From Flavobacterium soyangense (lineage in GTDB: Bacteria; Bacteroidota; Bacteroidia; Flavobacteriales; Flavobacteriaceae), in NCBI RefSeq assembly GCF_015277675.1, contig NZ_JADHEC010000007.1, positions 1 to 64,000 of the forward strand: a stretch of 64,000 nt of DNA, written 5' to 3'. Shown one piece after another: positions 16,748 through 25,337 of the stretch. Positions within the stretch are counted from its first letter, which is position 1, and each line of letters opens with the position of its first letter. The notes beneath the pieces were generated by a model, which worked only from the letters and a program-made list of their open reading frames with translations, did no database searches and was not told where the DNA came from. The position numbers were made by a program, and so were the translations under genes.

Positions 16748-18784
16748 TTAATTCAATGTGTAAAATCCCTTTTCAACAGTAGCGTGAAAAGGGATTTTCT
16801 TTTTGATACAAGTCGCTTTCCATAGTTTTTGAATATTTCTATAATTAGAAGCATCAACCACAACCATTTTAGGTTTTATGTTTTGTAAATAACGTTCAAA
16901 ATTTATCTTTGGTGATTGCGTAAAAATGACAATATCTGGACGAATCTCTTTTGGATAAACGCCTAAACTATCCATAACAAAAATCTTTTTTCCATTAAAA
17001 TAAATCAGATTTTGCAAACTTTTTTTAGAGGTCAAATGACTAAAATTTCCCATAGAATAAGAAGCAAGAGTTTTGTTTTGTGAGGCTTTTTTTAAAAGAT
17101 TGTCATTTGCATATAAAGTGACATTTTCACCGTTTCGTTCTGCAATCAATGTGTTTTTCTTCGAGTTAAAAATGACCAATTCGCTTTGGTTTTGATTGTT
17201 CCAATGAGTTGCGAAATACGTGATTTGGAAAAAAATTAAAGTAATCAATGCCAAAGCCAGTCTGTTGAAACTAGGTTTTTTGAACCAAATAATCGTTGCA
17301 ATAATCAACAAATACGTACTGAATAATAACTGCCAGTTAAACGGAATCCCCTGAATGATAAACTGCTCCAAAGAGGCAATCGAATTAATGATTTTATTCA
17401 AAATAGAAATGCTCCACTCCAATGATTTCTCAAGAAAAATGGGAACATAATCGAAAGCCGCTAAAACCATTACCAAAACCCCCAGTCCCATTATAACGCT
17501 CAAAAACGGAATAATGACCAGATTAGTCACAAAAAACAAGCCAGGAAACTGATGAAAATAGTATATACTTAACGGAAAAGCACCAATTTGTGCCGCAAAA
17601 GAAACCGTGAGAATGTCCCAAAAATATTTTAACAACACGTTTTTTGGTGTCCAAAGTTGAGCTAATAAAGGCTGTAACCAAAGAATAAAAAACAAGGCAA
17701 CATAACTCAATTCGAAACCCACATCAAACAAAAAGGTAGGCTCAAACAGTAAAATGAGCAAGATAGAAACCAGTAAAGTATGAAAAATATTAGTGCTTCT
17801 TCGAAGATACATTCCAATGGCGACAAATGAAAACATCGTAACCGACCTAAGAACTGACGGTGCCAATCCGGCAATCAATCCAAAGGAAGACAAGGATGCA
17901 AGAATGATAATCAACTTAATAAAAGAACCGCGTCTGGTGTTGGGAAATGGTTTTAAAATAAACGTGACAAACAATAAAATAAACCCAATATGCAATCCCG
18001 AAACGGATAAAATATGCACAGCGCCTGCAAATTGATAATCCTTGATAATCTCTGGCGAAATGTCCTGTTGCTGCCCTAAAATTAAGGCATCGGCTACGTT
18101 CAGTTCGGCAGTGCTGAAATGACTTTTCTCTAAGTTCCGAATAATTTTCGTCCGTAATCTCGAAGTATAATACCAGACATCTTTAACGATAAGCGTGCCT
18201 ATTTTAATATCTGAGGCATCAGCATAAATCTGGGCATAGATTTGTTTGCCTTCGAGATATTTTCCATAATCAAATTGGTTGGGATTTTTTGCTGGACCGT
18301 TTTCGTATAGAGTCTCATTTATTTGCAAATGGGTTCCAATTTCAAAAGAATGATTTATACTGTCTTTTCGTATATTTAGGAGAATTCTCCCCGTTTTTAT
18401 TGAATCATCAATTTGGTTTACTAGGACAATATAGCGGTCATTATAATTTGAGCTTCGCAATTTTTCCCGAACAGTAACCTCCACTATATGTGGTTTCTCA
18501 TTGATGGCTACTCCATGAATGTAATTGCTTTTCTGAAATGAATTGGTATGGATTATTTGGGAGGTAATGCCAATACCAAAAGCCAGAAAATAGGTAGCCC
18601 ACCCAAAATAAATGGGGTTTTTCACCTTGTTTTTCGATACAAAATAAGCAATGGTAAAAGAGCTAAAGGCGATGAAAAGCAAGATAAATACATGTAGCGG
18701 ATGGGGTTGAAAATAATGGGCAAGTAGAATGCCTAGCATAAACCCAATTGTTATTCTCGCTAAAGGGAATTGCAATACTTTCAT
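16748..18784 (-). CDS. ComEC/Rec2-family membrane protein
   Basis: ComEC forms the inner-membrane channel for single-stranded DNA uptake. The protein shows an N-terminal helix pair, a DUF4131-like soluble segment (about residues 50-200), and the Competence membrane domain (about 215-500, with 'GAVHILSVSGLHIGFI' and 'GLAPSVLRSVTMF'). The C-terminal part (about 530-678) is short and has no HxHxDH metal motif, so any beta-lactamase-like domain is degenerate; this is common in Bacteroidota as far as I recall. I start at MKVLQFPLARIT (18784), not ten codons upstream. It converges on the thioredoxin-like gene with no gap. Confidence 0.88.
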   Translation of the reverse strand: MKVLQFPLARITIGFMLGILLAHYFQPHPLHVFILLFIAFSSFTIAYFVSKNKVKNPIYFGWATYFLAFGIGITSQIIHTNSFQKSNYIHGVAINEKPHIVEVTVREKLRSSNYNDRYIVLVNQIDDSIKTGRILLNIRKDSINHSFEIGTHLQINETLYENGPAKNPNQFDYGKYLEGKQIYAQIYADASDIKIGTLIVKDVWYYTSRLRTKIIRNLEKSHFSTAELNVADALILGQQQDISPEIIKDYQFAGAVHILSVSGLHIGFILLFVTFILKPFPNTRRGSFIKLIIILASLSSFGLIAGLAPSVLRSVTMFSFVAIGMYLRRSTNIFHTLLVSILLILLFEPTFLFDVGFELSYVALFFILWLQPLLAQLWTPKNVLLKYFWDILTVSFAAQIGAFPLSIYYFHQFPGLFFVTNLVIIPFLSVIMGLGVLVMVLAAFDYVPIFLEKSLEWSISILNKIINSIASLEQFIIQGIPFNWQLLFSTYLLIIATIIWFKKPSFNRLALALITLIFFQITYFATHWNNQNQSELVIFNSKKNTLIAERNGENVTLYANDNLLKKASQNKTLASYSMGNFSHLTSKKSLQNLIYFNGKKIFVMDSLGVYPKEIRPDIVIFTQSPKINFERYLQNIKPKMVVVDASNYRNIQKLWKATCIKKKIPFHATVEKGFYTLN
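16762..16803 (+). terminator. Terminator inside the 3' end of the convergent comEC-like gene
   Basis: AAAATCCCTTTTCA (16762-16775) and TGAAAAGGGATTTT (16785-16798) form a perfect 14-bp stem followed by CTTTTT on the + strand. It lies within the last codons of the leftward comEC-like gene but is correctly placed and oriented to terminate the thioredoxin-like gene. Confidence 0.7.
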
Positions 18785-19226
18785 CTTGCGAAATGTACAA
18801 CTTTTTTTACACACAATGGTTTTAAAATTTATTAATGAGGGAATTTTCTTAAAACAATACTTGCTTATAAATAAATTATATGGGAAATTAATTACAGTTA
18901 ATTGATTTTAAATAAATATATTTGTAAGAAAATAGGACTTTTTTATTTTTATTTCTTTTTTTATCATAATATATTTTAGAAAAGCCATTTTTGGTGTTTG
19001 TCAAGATTTATTTCTATTTTATAAAGATATTATTACAAAATGGCATTAAAAAACGGGTCTTTTTTGAGGCAAATTGACGGGTATTTTAAGGGCTTATAAC
19101 TTTGAAATTAGTTGATTTTTAGTGGTTATTATGACCTATTTTCGTCTCAATATTGTTTGGAATACAGCGTATTTATGAATTGAAGTAAGAATAAATTAAA
19201 GTTCAAAATATAAAAAAATATCGCTT
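18785..19226. other. AT-rich intergenic region of 442 bases
   Basis: There is no convincing ORF or RNA gene here. It separates the divergent comEC-like gene and the large surface-protein gene. A TAACTTTG -7 element at 19097-19104, with ATTG 20 bases upstream (19073-19076), could start a leader of about 115 bases for the surface protein. An A6-CGGG-TCTTTTTT segment (about 19049-19066) may form a weak hairpin. Confidence 0.5.
19073..19104 (+). promoter_or_regulatory. Candidate promoter for the surface-protein gene
   Basis: ATTG (19073-19076, one mismatch to TTTG), a 20-base spacer and TAACTTTG (19097-19104, perfect TAnnTTTG). Confidence 0.5.
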
Positions 19227-22200
19227 ATGAAGATTTTTTTGCCAAAAGAGATTCAACAGTTTTTGTTTTTAACAATGATCATATTTTCATTAAGTGCGAA
19301 TGCTCAAGACATAATTTATTGGAATAGTTCATCTACAAATGGGGAATGGGATTGGGGAAGTGGCTGTACTTCTGCTGCTGGAGGAAATTGGTTGTGGACT
19401 ATTTCAGGAATGGGGGCTAGACAAAGACCAGATTGTAGTGCAAGTTTTAATATAATCAAATTTGATAATGGCATATTTCCAACAATGAATTTAAATAGCA
19501 TTAATGATTATGGTGTAAACCAAATATTGTTCATAAACGGAACTCCTGATAGAATAATAAATACGAATGCTTCAAGAGGTATTTATTTCCAAAACAATAA
19601 CGGTAATTGTAAAATTGAAAATAGTGTAGCATTTACAACACATATTTTTAATGTGAATATTTTCATAAACTCTTTCGGAAATTTCATGGAAATTAATCCA
19701 GTTAATGGGTATTTACGTTTTAATAATACTGTTAGAAACAATAGTGATAATCCGATAAATATTTATGGAGCACAACAAGTAACATTTTCGGGAGACATTT
19801 CAGGAACACCTGGACTAACAATTAACAATACAGCCACTGTGATTTATACGGGTGTATCAAAAACATATACTGGAACTACTACAATTAATGCTGGTACAAA
19901 ACTAAAAATAAGTTCTAATCAAACCCTTGGAAACATAGCCTTAAACGGCGGAACACTTCAAATTGACACTGGAGTAACTCTAACCATAACGGGAACATAT
20001 TCATCTACGGGAGGAACTATTGACAATAAAGGCACTATTAAATTTGCTGGTGTCTCCGTTACTTTTCCGGGTAATGCTACTGTTAATAATGGTATAGCCA
20101 ATACTTTAACAGGTTTTGAAGTTACTTCTCCGGCAATTGTAACACTAAGTTCGAGTTTGAATGTTGAAGGTATGCTTACTGTTTCTGGTGGAGGAATTTT
20201 AGAATTTAATGGATTCAACATTTTTGGTTCCGGTGGATTTACTTTGGCCAGTACAGGAACATTGAGAATTACTTCTCTAGACGGAGTTAATGCTAGTGGA
20301 AATAACACAGGAAACATCCAGTGTACAGGAGTAAGAACTTATTCTCAATCTGGATATTATCATTATGTTGGTAGTGAAACACCTCAAAACACGGGAACAG
20401 CAATGACTTCTGGCTCAGCTGCTAAGCAAATTGTAATAAACAAAACAAACGCTACAGATATAGTATATCTGACCCAAAGTACTGGATTGTCAAACTCTGG
20501 GGGACTACTTTCAATTATTAAGGGGGTTTTCATTGAGACTTCTGCAGCTAATATTTATGGTTCGGGAAATTTATCGATGAATACTAATGGAACTTATATA
20601 ACGAGTGTTTTAAATCCTACTGTTTCTCCGCAACTATCGGGCACTTATAGCTTAACTGGCGGTACAATTGAATTGAATGCATTTGGTAATCAAATTCTGA
20701 ACGGTACGCCAAACTATAATAACATAACGTTCTCAAAATCTGGCACAAAAACATTGTCAGGTCCAATATCAAATATTTCAGGAACGGTAACGATTCAAGA
20801 TTCTGCTATTTTTGATGCAGATAATCATTCTTTTGGGGGGGCAGACACTAAAATAACAATGACAGGGACATCAAAATATATGCTTGGTGGAACAACAGCT
20901 TCAAAACCCGAATCTGGCGGCCCATATTCTTTAGGTCCAAATACAACTTTCGAATTCACTGGAGGATCTGCTACTAATATTAGATTGAGTGCGCCAACAA
21001 TAACTTATGCTAATATTATTGTAAGTGGTACAAATGTTTCTAATTCTGGGACGGTGAGGGGAATTAAATTCCAAGCTGGCGGAAAATTTACTGTAAAGAA
21101 TGGAGCTACATTCAAACTAAATACTACAGCTGGTTTTACCGGTAGCACAAATACAGGAATTGATACGGTCACAAATGGTGGACCAACAATTACACTCGAA
21201 ACAGGTTCGAAAGTTGAATATGCGGGAGCAGATCAAAACATTACCCCATTTGCCTCCTATTACAATGTTGGTATTTCTGGATCTGGGACAAAAACAATAT
21301 CCAGTTCGAGCGAAATACTTGTTGGAAATGAATTAACAATTACTTCATCAACACTTCAAATTGACAGCAATAAGTTATTGACAGTTACTAACGCAATAAA
21401 AAACACAAGCGGAACAAATATTCTGATTAAAAATGGTGGAAATTTAGTTCAAATAACCGATGTTGATAATGCAACGACAAACACAAATACGGGCAATATT
21501 AAAATGACTAGAACATCGCGTTCGATGATTGCTAAAGACTATGTTTATTGGGGCTCACCTGTTCAAGGAAGTGTATTGTCACAAATACCTTCGGCTTATG
21601 ATCGAAGTTATATGTGGAATTTAGATGGAACTATTGATGGTAAATGGGTTGATATAATAACAACTGTTCCTGGGAGAGGTTTTATAACAAGAAGTGCAGT
21701 CGATGGAATTAACAACTTTGATTTTACTGGAGTTCCTAATAATGGGATTGTTAAAGTCCCAGCAGATAGTTATGATGGAACTTCTGATGTTACAGGAAAT
21801 ACGATATTATTGGCCAATCCGTATTCAAGTGCAATAGATGCTGCTAAATTTGTAACAGATCCCACTAATGATGGATTAGACGGAACATTATATTTTTGGA
21901 CATCTTCCACACCATTTTCAGGAACGCAATATAATGTCGCAGATTATTCAAGTTGGAATGTTACAGGAGGAACAGGCACAAAAGCCACAACAGATGTTAC
22001 TGGAACTGAAAATTTAAAACCTACTGGGAAGATTGCCGCTGGACAAGGATTTTTTGCAGACATTCATTCGGACTTTAATGTTACCTTCAAAAACAATATG
22101 AGGTTAAGAACTACAGGAGATAATTCACAATTTTTTAAAACAACAAAGGCAAACAATACAGTATTATTAGAAAAAAATAGAATTTGGTTGAATTTTTCTG

Positions 22201-22844
22201 ATAATCAGAACGCCTTTAGGCAAACATTAGTGGGGTATGTTACCGGTGCAACAAATGATATTGATAAATTGTATGATGGAGAATCTTATACAGACAATGA
22301 AATCAATATTTATTCCATTATAAAAGATAAAAATTTAGTTATTCAAGGTCGTGCTTTGCCGTTTGAAGATACTGATTTAGTTCCACTTGGATATGTAATT
22401 ACTAATGCCGGAAGCTATAAAATTGAAATTGATGAGGTTGATGGGTTTTTTGTAAAAGATAAAAACATATATCTGGAAGACAAGGTCTTAAATGTAATTT
22501 ATGACCTGAAAAATTCACCTTACGCTTTCACCACCGAGAGTGGGACATTCAATGACCGTTTTGTATTACGTTATACCAATAAAACCTTAAGAAATACAGA
22601 TTTTGAAACACTCAAAAACCAGATTCTAGTTTCTAATAAAAACAAACAGATAAAAGTAAATTCAGTCGTTGAAGCAATTAATAAAGTCTTAATTTATGAC
22701 CTTTTAGGAAGACAAATTTACAAAAAAGAGAATGTCAACGGCAACGAACTCACGATACTAAATTTGGTTTCAATCCAGCAAACTTTGCTTGTAAAAGTGA
22801 GTTTGAAAAATGGAAAAACAGTAACCAAGAAAATTGTTTATTAA
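19227..22844 (+). CDS. Large T9SS-type cell-surface protein, 1205 aa
   Basis: A signal peptide (about 26 residues, ending 'LSANAQ') is followed by about 700 residues of short Gly/Thr/Ser/Asn-rich beta repeats ('GTLQIDTGVTLTITGTY', 'LTGGTIELNAFGNQIL') like those of autotransporter or adhesin beta-helices. A second region ('YVYWGSPVQGSVLSQIP') is typical of flavobacterial surface proteins. The last 80 residues ('ILVSNKNKQIKVNS...LVKVSLKNGKTVTKKIVY', ends only shown) fit a type A T9SS C-terminal sorting domain. It is therefore probably exported by the type IX system and exposed on the cell. Ligand unknown; adhesion is an inference. Confidence 0.85.
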   Translation: MKIFLPKEIQQFLFLTMIIFSLSANAQDIIYWNSSSTNGEWDWGSGCTSAAGGNWLWTISGMGARQRPDCSASFNIIKFDNGIFPTMNLNSINDYGVNQILFINGTPDRIINTNASRGIYFQNNNGNCKIENSVAFTTHIFNVNIFINSFGNFMEINPVNGYLRFNNTVRNNSDNPINIYGAQQVTFSGDISGTPGLTINNTATVIYTGVSKTYTGTTTINAGTKLKISSNQTLGNIALNGGTLQIDTGVTLTITGTYSSTGGTIDNKGTIKFAGVSVTFPGNATVNNGIANTLTGFEVTSPAIVTLSSSLNVEGMLTVSGGGILEFNGFNIFGSGGFTLASTGTLRITSLDGVNASGNNTGNIQCTGVRTYSQSGYYHYVGSETPQNTGTAMTSGSAAKQIVINKTNATDIVYLTQSTGLSNSGGLLSIIKGVFIETSAANIYGSGNLSMNTNGTYITSVLNPTVSPQLSGTYSLTGGTIELNAFGNQILNGTPNYNNITFSKSGTKTLSGPISNISGTVTIQDSAIFDADNHSFGGADTKITMTGTSKYMLGGTTASKPESGGPYSLGPNTTFEFTGGSATNIRLSAPTITYANIIVSGTNVSNSGTVRGIKFQAGGKFTVKNGATFKLNTTAGFTGSTNTGIDTVTNGGPTITLETGSKVEYAGADQNITPFASYYNVGISGSGTKTISSSSEILVGNELTITSSTLQIDSNKLLTVTNAIKNTSGTNILIKNGGNLVQITDVDNATTNTNTGNIKMTRTSRSMIAKDYVYWGSPVQGSVLSQIPSAYDRSYMWNLDGTIDGKWVDIITTVPGRGFITRSAVDGINNFDFTGVPNNGIVKVPADSYDGTSDVTGNTILLANPYSSAIDAAKFVTDPTNDGLDGTLYFWTSSTPFSGTQYNVADYSSWNVTGGTGTKATTDVTGTENLKPTGKIAAGQGFFADIHSDFNVTFKNNMRLRTTGDNSQFFKTTKANNTVLLEKNRIWLNFSDNQNAFRQTLVGYVTGATNDIDKLYDGESYTDNEINIYSIIKDKNLVIQGRALPFEDTDLVPLGYVITNAGSYKIEIDEVDGFFVKDKNIYLEDKVLNVIYDLKNSPYAFTTESGTFNDRFVLRYTNKTLRNTDFETLKNQILVSNKNKQIKVNSVVEAINKVLIYDLLGRQIYKKENVNGNELTILNLVSIQQTLLVKVSLKNGKTVTKKIVY

Positions 22845-22850
22845 GAATTA

Positions 22851-23960
22851 TCACATATCCCCCACAATTAATTTTGCAGTTTTCTCGCTGGCTCCAATTC
22901 CTCCCAAATTTGCTTCCAAAACATCATATTTATGTAAAAGTTTTTCACGATAATGCGGTTCTAGTATTTTTTTTAATTCTTCTCGAATGCGTTTTGTATT
23001 GCAGTTTTCCTGTATCAATTCAGTGACGACTTCTTCGTCCATAATTAGGTTGACCAGCGAAATATATTTTAACGTAATGATGCGTTTCGCGATTTGGTAC
23101 GAAGCCCAACTGCCTTTGTAACACACCACTTCTGGAATTTTAAAAAGTGCCGTTTCAAGTGTTGCCGTTCCCGAAGTAACGAGTGCAGCAGTGGCATTCT
23201 GCAACAAAGGATAGGTTTGGTTTGATACAAATTTGATGTTTTCATTGGTAATAAAACCCTCATAAAAAGAAAATTCCTGACTGGGAGCACCGGCAATCAC
23301 GAATTGATATTCTGGAAAATCATTGACCACACTTAACATTAGCGAAAGCATTTTGGTGATTTCTTGTTTTCTGCTACCGGGCAAAATTGCAATAATAGGT
23401 TTTTCGTTCAGTTGATTTTCAGTTCTAAAAATAGCATCATCAATTAGGGGTTGGTTGTGAATGGCATCAATCAGCGGATGGCCAACAAATTCAACCGAAA
23501 ACTGATGTTTTTTTTCGTAAAAATCCTTTTCGAAAGGGAGAATAACATACATCTTGTCTATATCTCTTTTGATATCTGCAATTCGGCTTTCTTTCCAAGC
23601 CCAAATTTGGGGTGAAATATAATAATGCGTCTTGAAACCAGCTTCTTTAGCCCATTTGGCAATACGCAGATTGAAACCCGGATAATCAATAAACACAATC
23701 ACATCGGGCTGAAAATCGGTAATGTCCTTTTTGCAAATAGCAATGTTGTTCAAAATAGTTTTCAAATGAAACAGCACTTCCACAAAACCCATAAAAGCCA
23801 ATTCCTTGTAATGTTTTACCAAAGTTCCGCCAACTTCCTGCATCAAATCACCTCCCCAAAACCGAATATCAGCATTGGAATCTTCTTTGAACAAAGCCTT
23901 CATCAAATTAGAGCCGTGTAAATCTCCCGAAGCTTCTCCTGCTATAATGTAGTATTTCAT
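22851..23960 (-). CDS. lpxB: Lipid-A-disaccharide synthase
   Basis: LpxB condenses UDP-2,3-diacylglucosamine with lipid X to make the lipid A disaccharide at the inner membrane. The N-terminal 'AGEASGDLHGSNLMKAL' motif, 'YYISPQIWAWKESR' and 'AILPGSRKQEI' are hallmarks of this GT19 family. The length of 369 aa is normal. It lies downstream of surE and a small membrane protein on the same strand, so the three form a leftward unit. Its stop is only 6 bases from the stop of the convergent surface-protein gene. Confidence 0.96.
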   Translation of the reverse strand: MKYYIIAGEASGDLHGSNLMKALFKEDSNADIRFWGGDLMQEVGGTLVKHYKELAFMGFVEVLFHLKTILNNIAICKKDITDFQPDVIVFIDYPGFNLRIAKWAKEAGFKTHYYISPQIWAWKESRIADIKRDIDKMYVILPFEKDFYEKKHQFSVEFVGHPLIDAIHNQPLIDDAIFRTENQLNEKPIIAILPGSRKQEITKMLSLMLSVVNDFPEYQFVIAGAPSQEFSFYEGFITNENIKFVSNQTYPLLQNATAALVTSGTATLETALFKIPEVVCYKGSWASYQIAKRIITLKYISLVNLIMDEEVVTELIQENCNTKRIREELKKILEPHYREKLLHKYDVLEANLGGIGASEKTAKLIVGDM

Positions 23961-23979
23961 TTTTGCTGTTTAATCAAAT

Positions 23980-24252
23980 TTAGGCAAATAAAGTAACAAT
24001 GGCAATAATAATAACTGCGAGAACCACCCCGCGAGCCATAAGTTCTTTATTTAATTTTAGTAAAATACCAAAAACAATCAAATCAAGAATGGAGCCTAAG
24101 GTAATTAATTTACCCAATTTCCCCTCTGATTTCATACTTTCAATTCCGGCCATAAAATCATAGGCAGTAAAAAAAGTAATAAAGAGATAACACCCTATGA
24201 GGCTGGCTAAAATTCCTATTGCAAATCCAATCAGTAAATCTATTTTATTCAT
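23980..24252 (-). CDS. Small membrane protein, 90 aa
   Basis: Three hydrophobic segments (about residues 5-30, 47-65 and 70-90) in a 90-aa protein with few charged residues ('MAGIESMKSEGKLGK' between the first two). No domain recognised. It lies between surE and lpxB, 19 bases upstream of lpxB, and is probably co-transcribed with both. Confidence 0.75.
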   Translation of the reverse strand: MNKIDLLIGFAIGILASLIGCYLFITFFTAYDFMAGIESMKSEGKLGKLITLGSILDLIVFGILLKLNKELMARGVVLAVIIIAIVTLFA

Positions 24253-24324
24253 ATAAGCAAATTTTTATTTGTCAGCGGTCATATATGGTATTGCTTTTAA
24301 TTTATTGGTGTTTGCTATCGCAAA

Positions 24325-25134
24325 CTAGTTGTTATTGGCGATTTCATTCCATTTCCAGGTGTTAAGTTGTTGTATGGCGTGATGTGCGGTCAAATCAAAT
24401 TGCACCGGAACAACTGAAACATAACCATTGGCAAGAGCCCATTCATCAGTGTCTTCGCCATTGTCCTGGTTAACAAATTCGCCGGCGAGCCAGTAATAAT
24501 CTCTTCCTTGTGGTGTTTGACGCTTGTCGAATTTTTCTATCCAAAGTGCTTTTGCTTGACGACAGATTTTTATTCCCTTTATTTCTTTTTTCGCCAGTTT
24601 TGGAAAATTAACGTTTAGAATCACGCTTTCGGGAAGTCCATTTTCCAAAACTTCCAAAGCAATAGTTCTAATAAATGATTTTATGGGTTCAAAATCGGCA
24701 TTCCAACTATAATCCAAAAGAGAAAAACCAATTGCAGGAATTCCTTCGATTCCGGCTTCGACAGCGGCACTCATCGTTCCTGAATAGATGACATTTATCG
24801 AAGAATTAGAACCATGATTAATCCCCGACACACACAAATCCGGTTTTCTTTTCAGGATTTCGTTTACGGCAAGTTTCACACAATCAACGGGAGTTCCTGA
24901 AGTGCTGTATTCCTGAATGATATCATTTTCCTTAGAAATCTTGTTGATATATAAGGTGTCATTTATAGTAATGGAATGACCCGTGGCGCTTTGAGGACTA
25001 TCAGGAGCAACAATCACAACAGTACCTATTTCTGCCATAACGGCAATCAGGGCACGAATTCCGGGAGCCGAAATTCCATCATCATTGGTAACCAAAATTA
25101 AAGGTTTGTCTTGTTTTATGGAAGATGTTTTCAA
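24325..25134 (-). CDS. surE: 5'/3'-nucleotidase SurE
   Basis: SurE is a metal-dependent survival phosphatase that hydrolyses nucleoside monophosphates. 'ILVTNDDGISAPGIRALI' (residues 13-30) supplies the Asp-Asp metal ligands, 'VAPDSPQSATGHSIT' the phosphate-binding region and 'CVSGINHGSN' the conserved Asn. The length of 269 aa is slightly above usual because of a short N-terminal extension (MKTSSIKQDK). It heads the surE-small membrane protein-lpxB unit. Confidence 0.95.
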   Translation of the reverse strand: MKTSSIKQDKPLILVTNDDGISAPGIRALIAVMAEIGTVVIVAPDSPQSATGHSITINDTLYINKISKENDIIQEYSTSGTPVDCVKLAVNEILKRKPDLCVSGINHGSNSSINVIYSGTMSAAVEAGIEGIPAIGFSLLDYSWNADFEPIKSFIRTIALEVLENGLPESVILNVNFPKLAKKEIKGIKICRQAKALWIEKFDKRQTPQGRDYYWLAGEFVNQDNGEDTDEWALANGYVSVVPVQFDLTAHHAIQQLNTWKWNEIANNN

Positions 25135-25258
25135 ATTAGTTTTGTTGAATTTTAAATAATAATGGGATAATTTCCAGTAAACAAAGAAACAAAATTAATC
25201 TAGTTAGAAGACTAAACCCAAAACAAAATAAACAATTTTATATCTTTAACAAAAATTT

Positions 25259-25333
25259 ATGCGAGCCTTAGCATTTGTTGGCATAGTTTTTTCCGTAATT
25301 TGGATTTTAAATATTTATGGATACAATTATTGA
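25259..25333 (+). CDS. Possible 24-codon hydrophobic micro-ORF upstream of prc-like gene
   Basis: ATG at 25259 opens a 24-residue ORF (starts MRALAFVGIVFSVIWILN) that would be one membrane helix, stopping with TGA at 25331-25333, four bases before the preferred ATG of the protease gene. It could be a small membrane protein, a translational coupling leader, or chance. There is no ribosome-binding-site evidence to decide, as Bacteroidota rarely use Shine-Dalgarno sites. Confidence 0.35.
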   Translation: MRALAFVGIVFSVIWILNIYGYNY

Positions 25334-25337
25334 CTTT

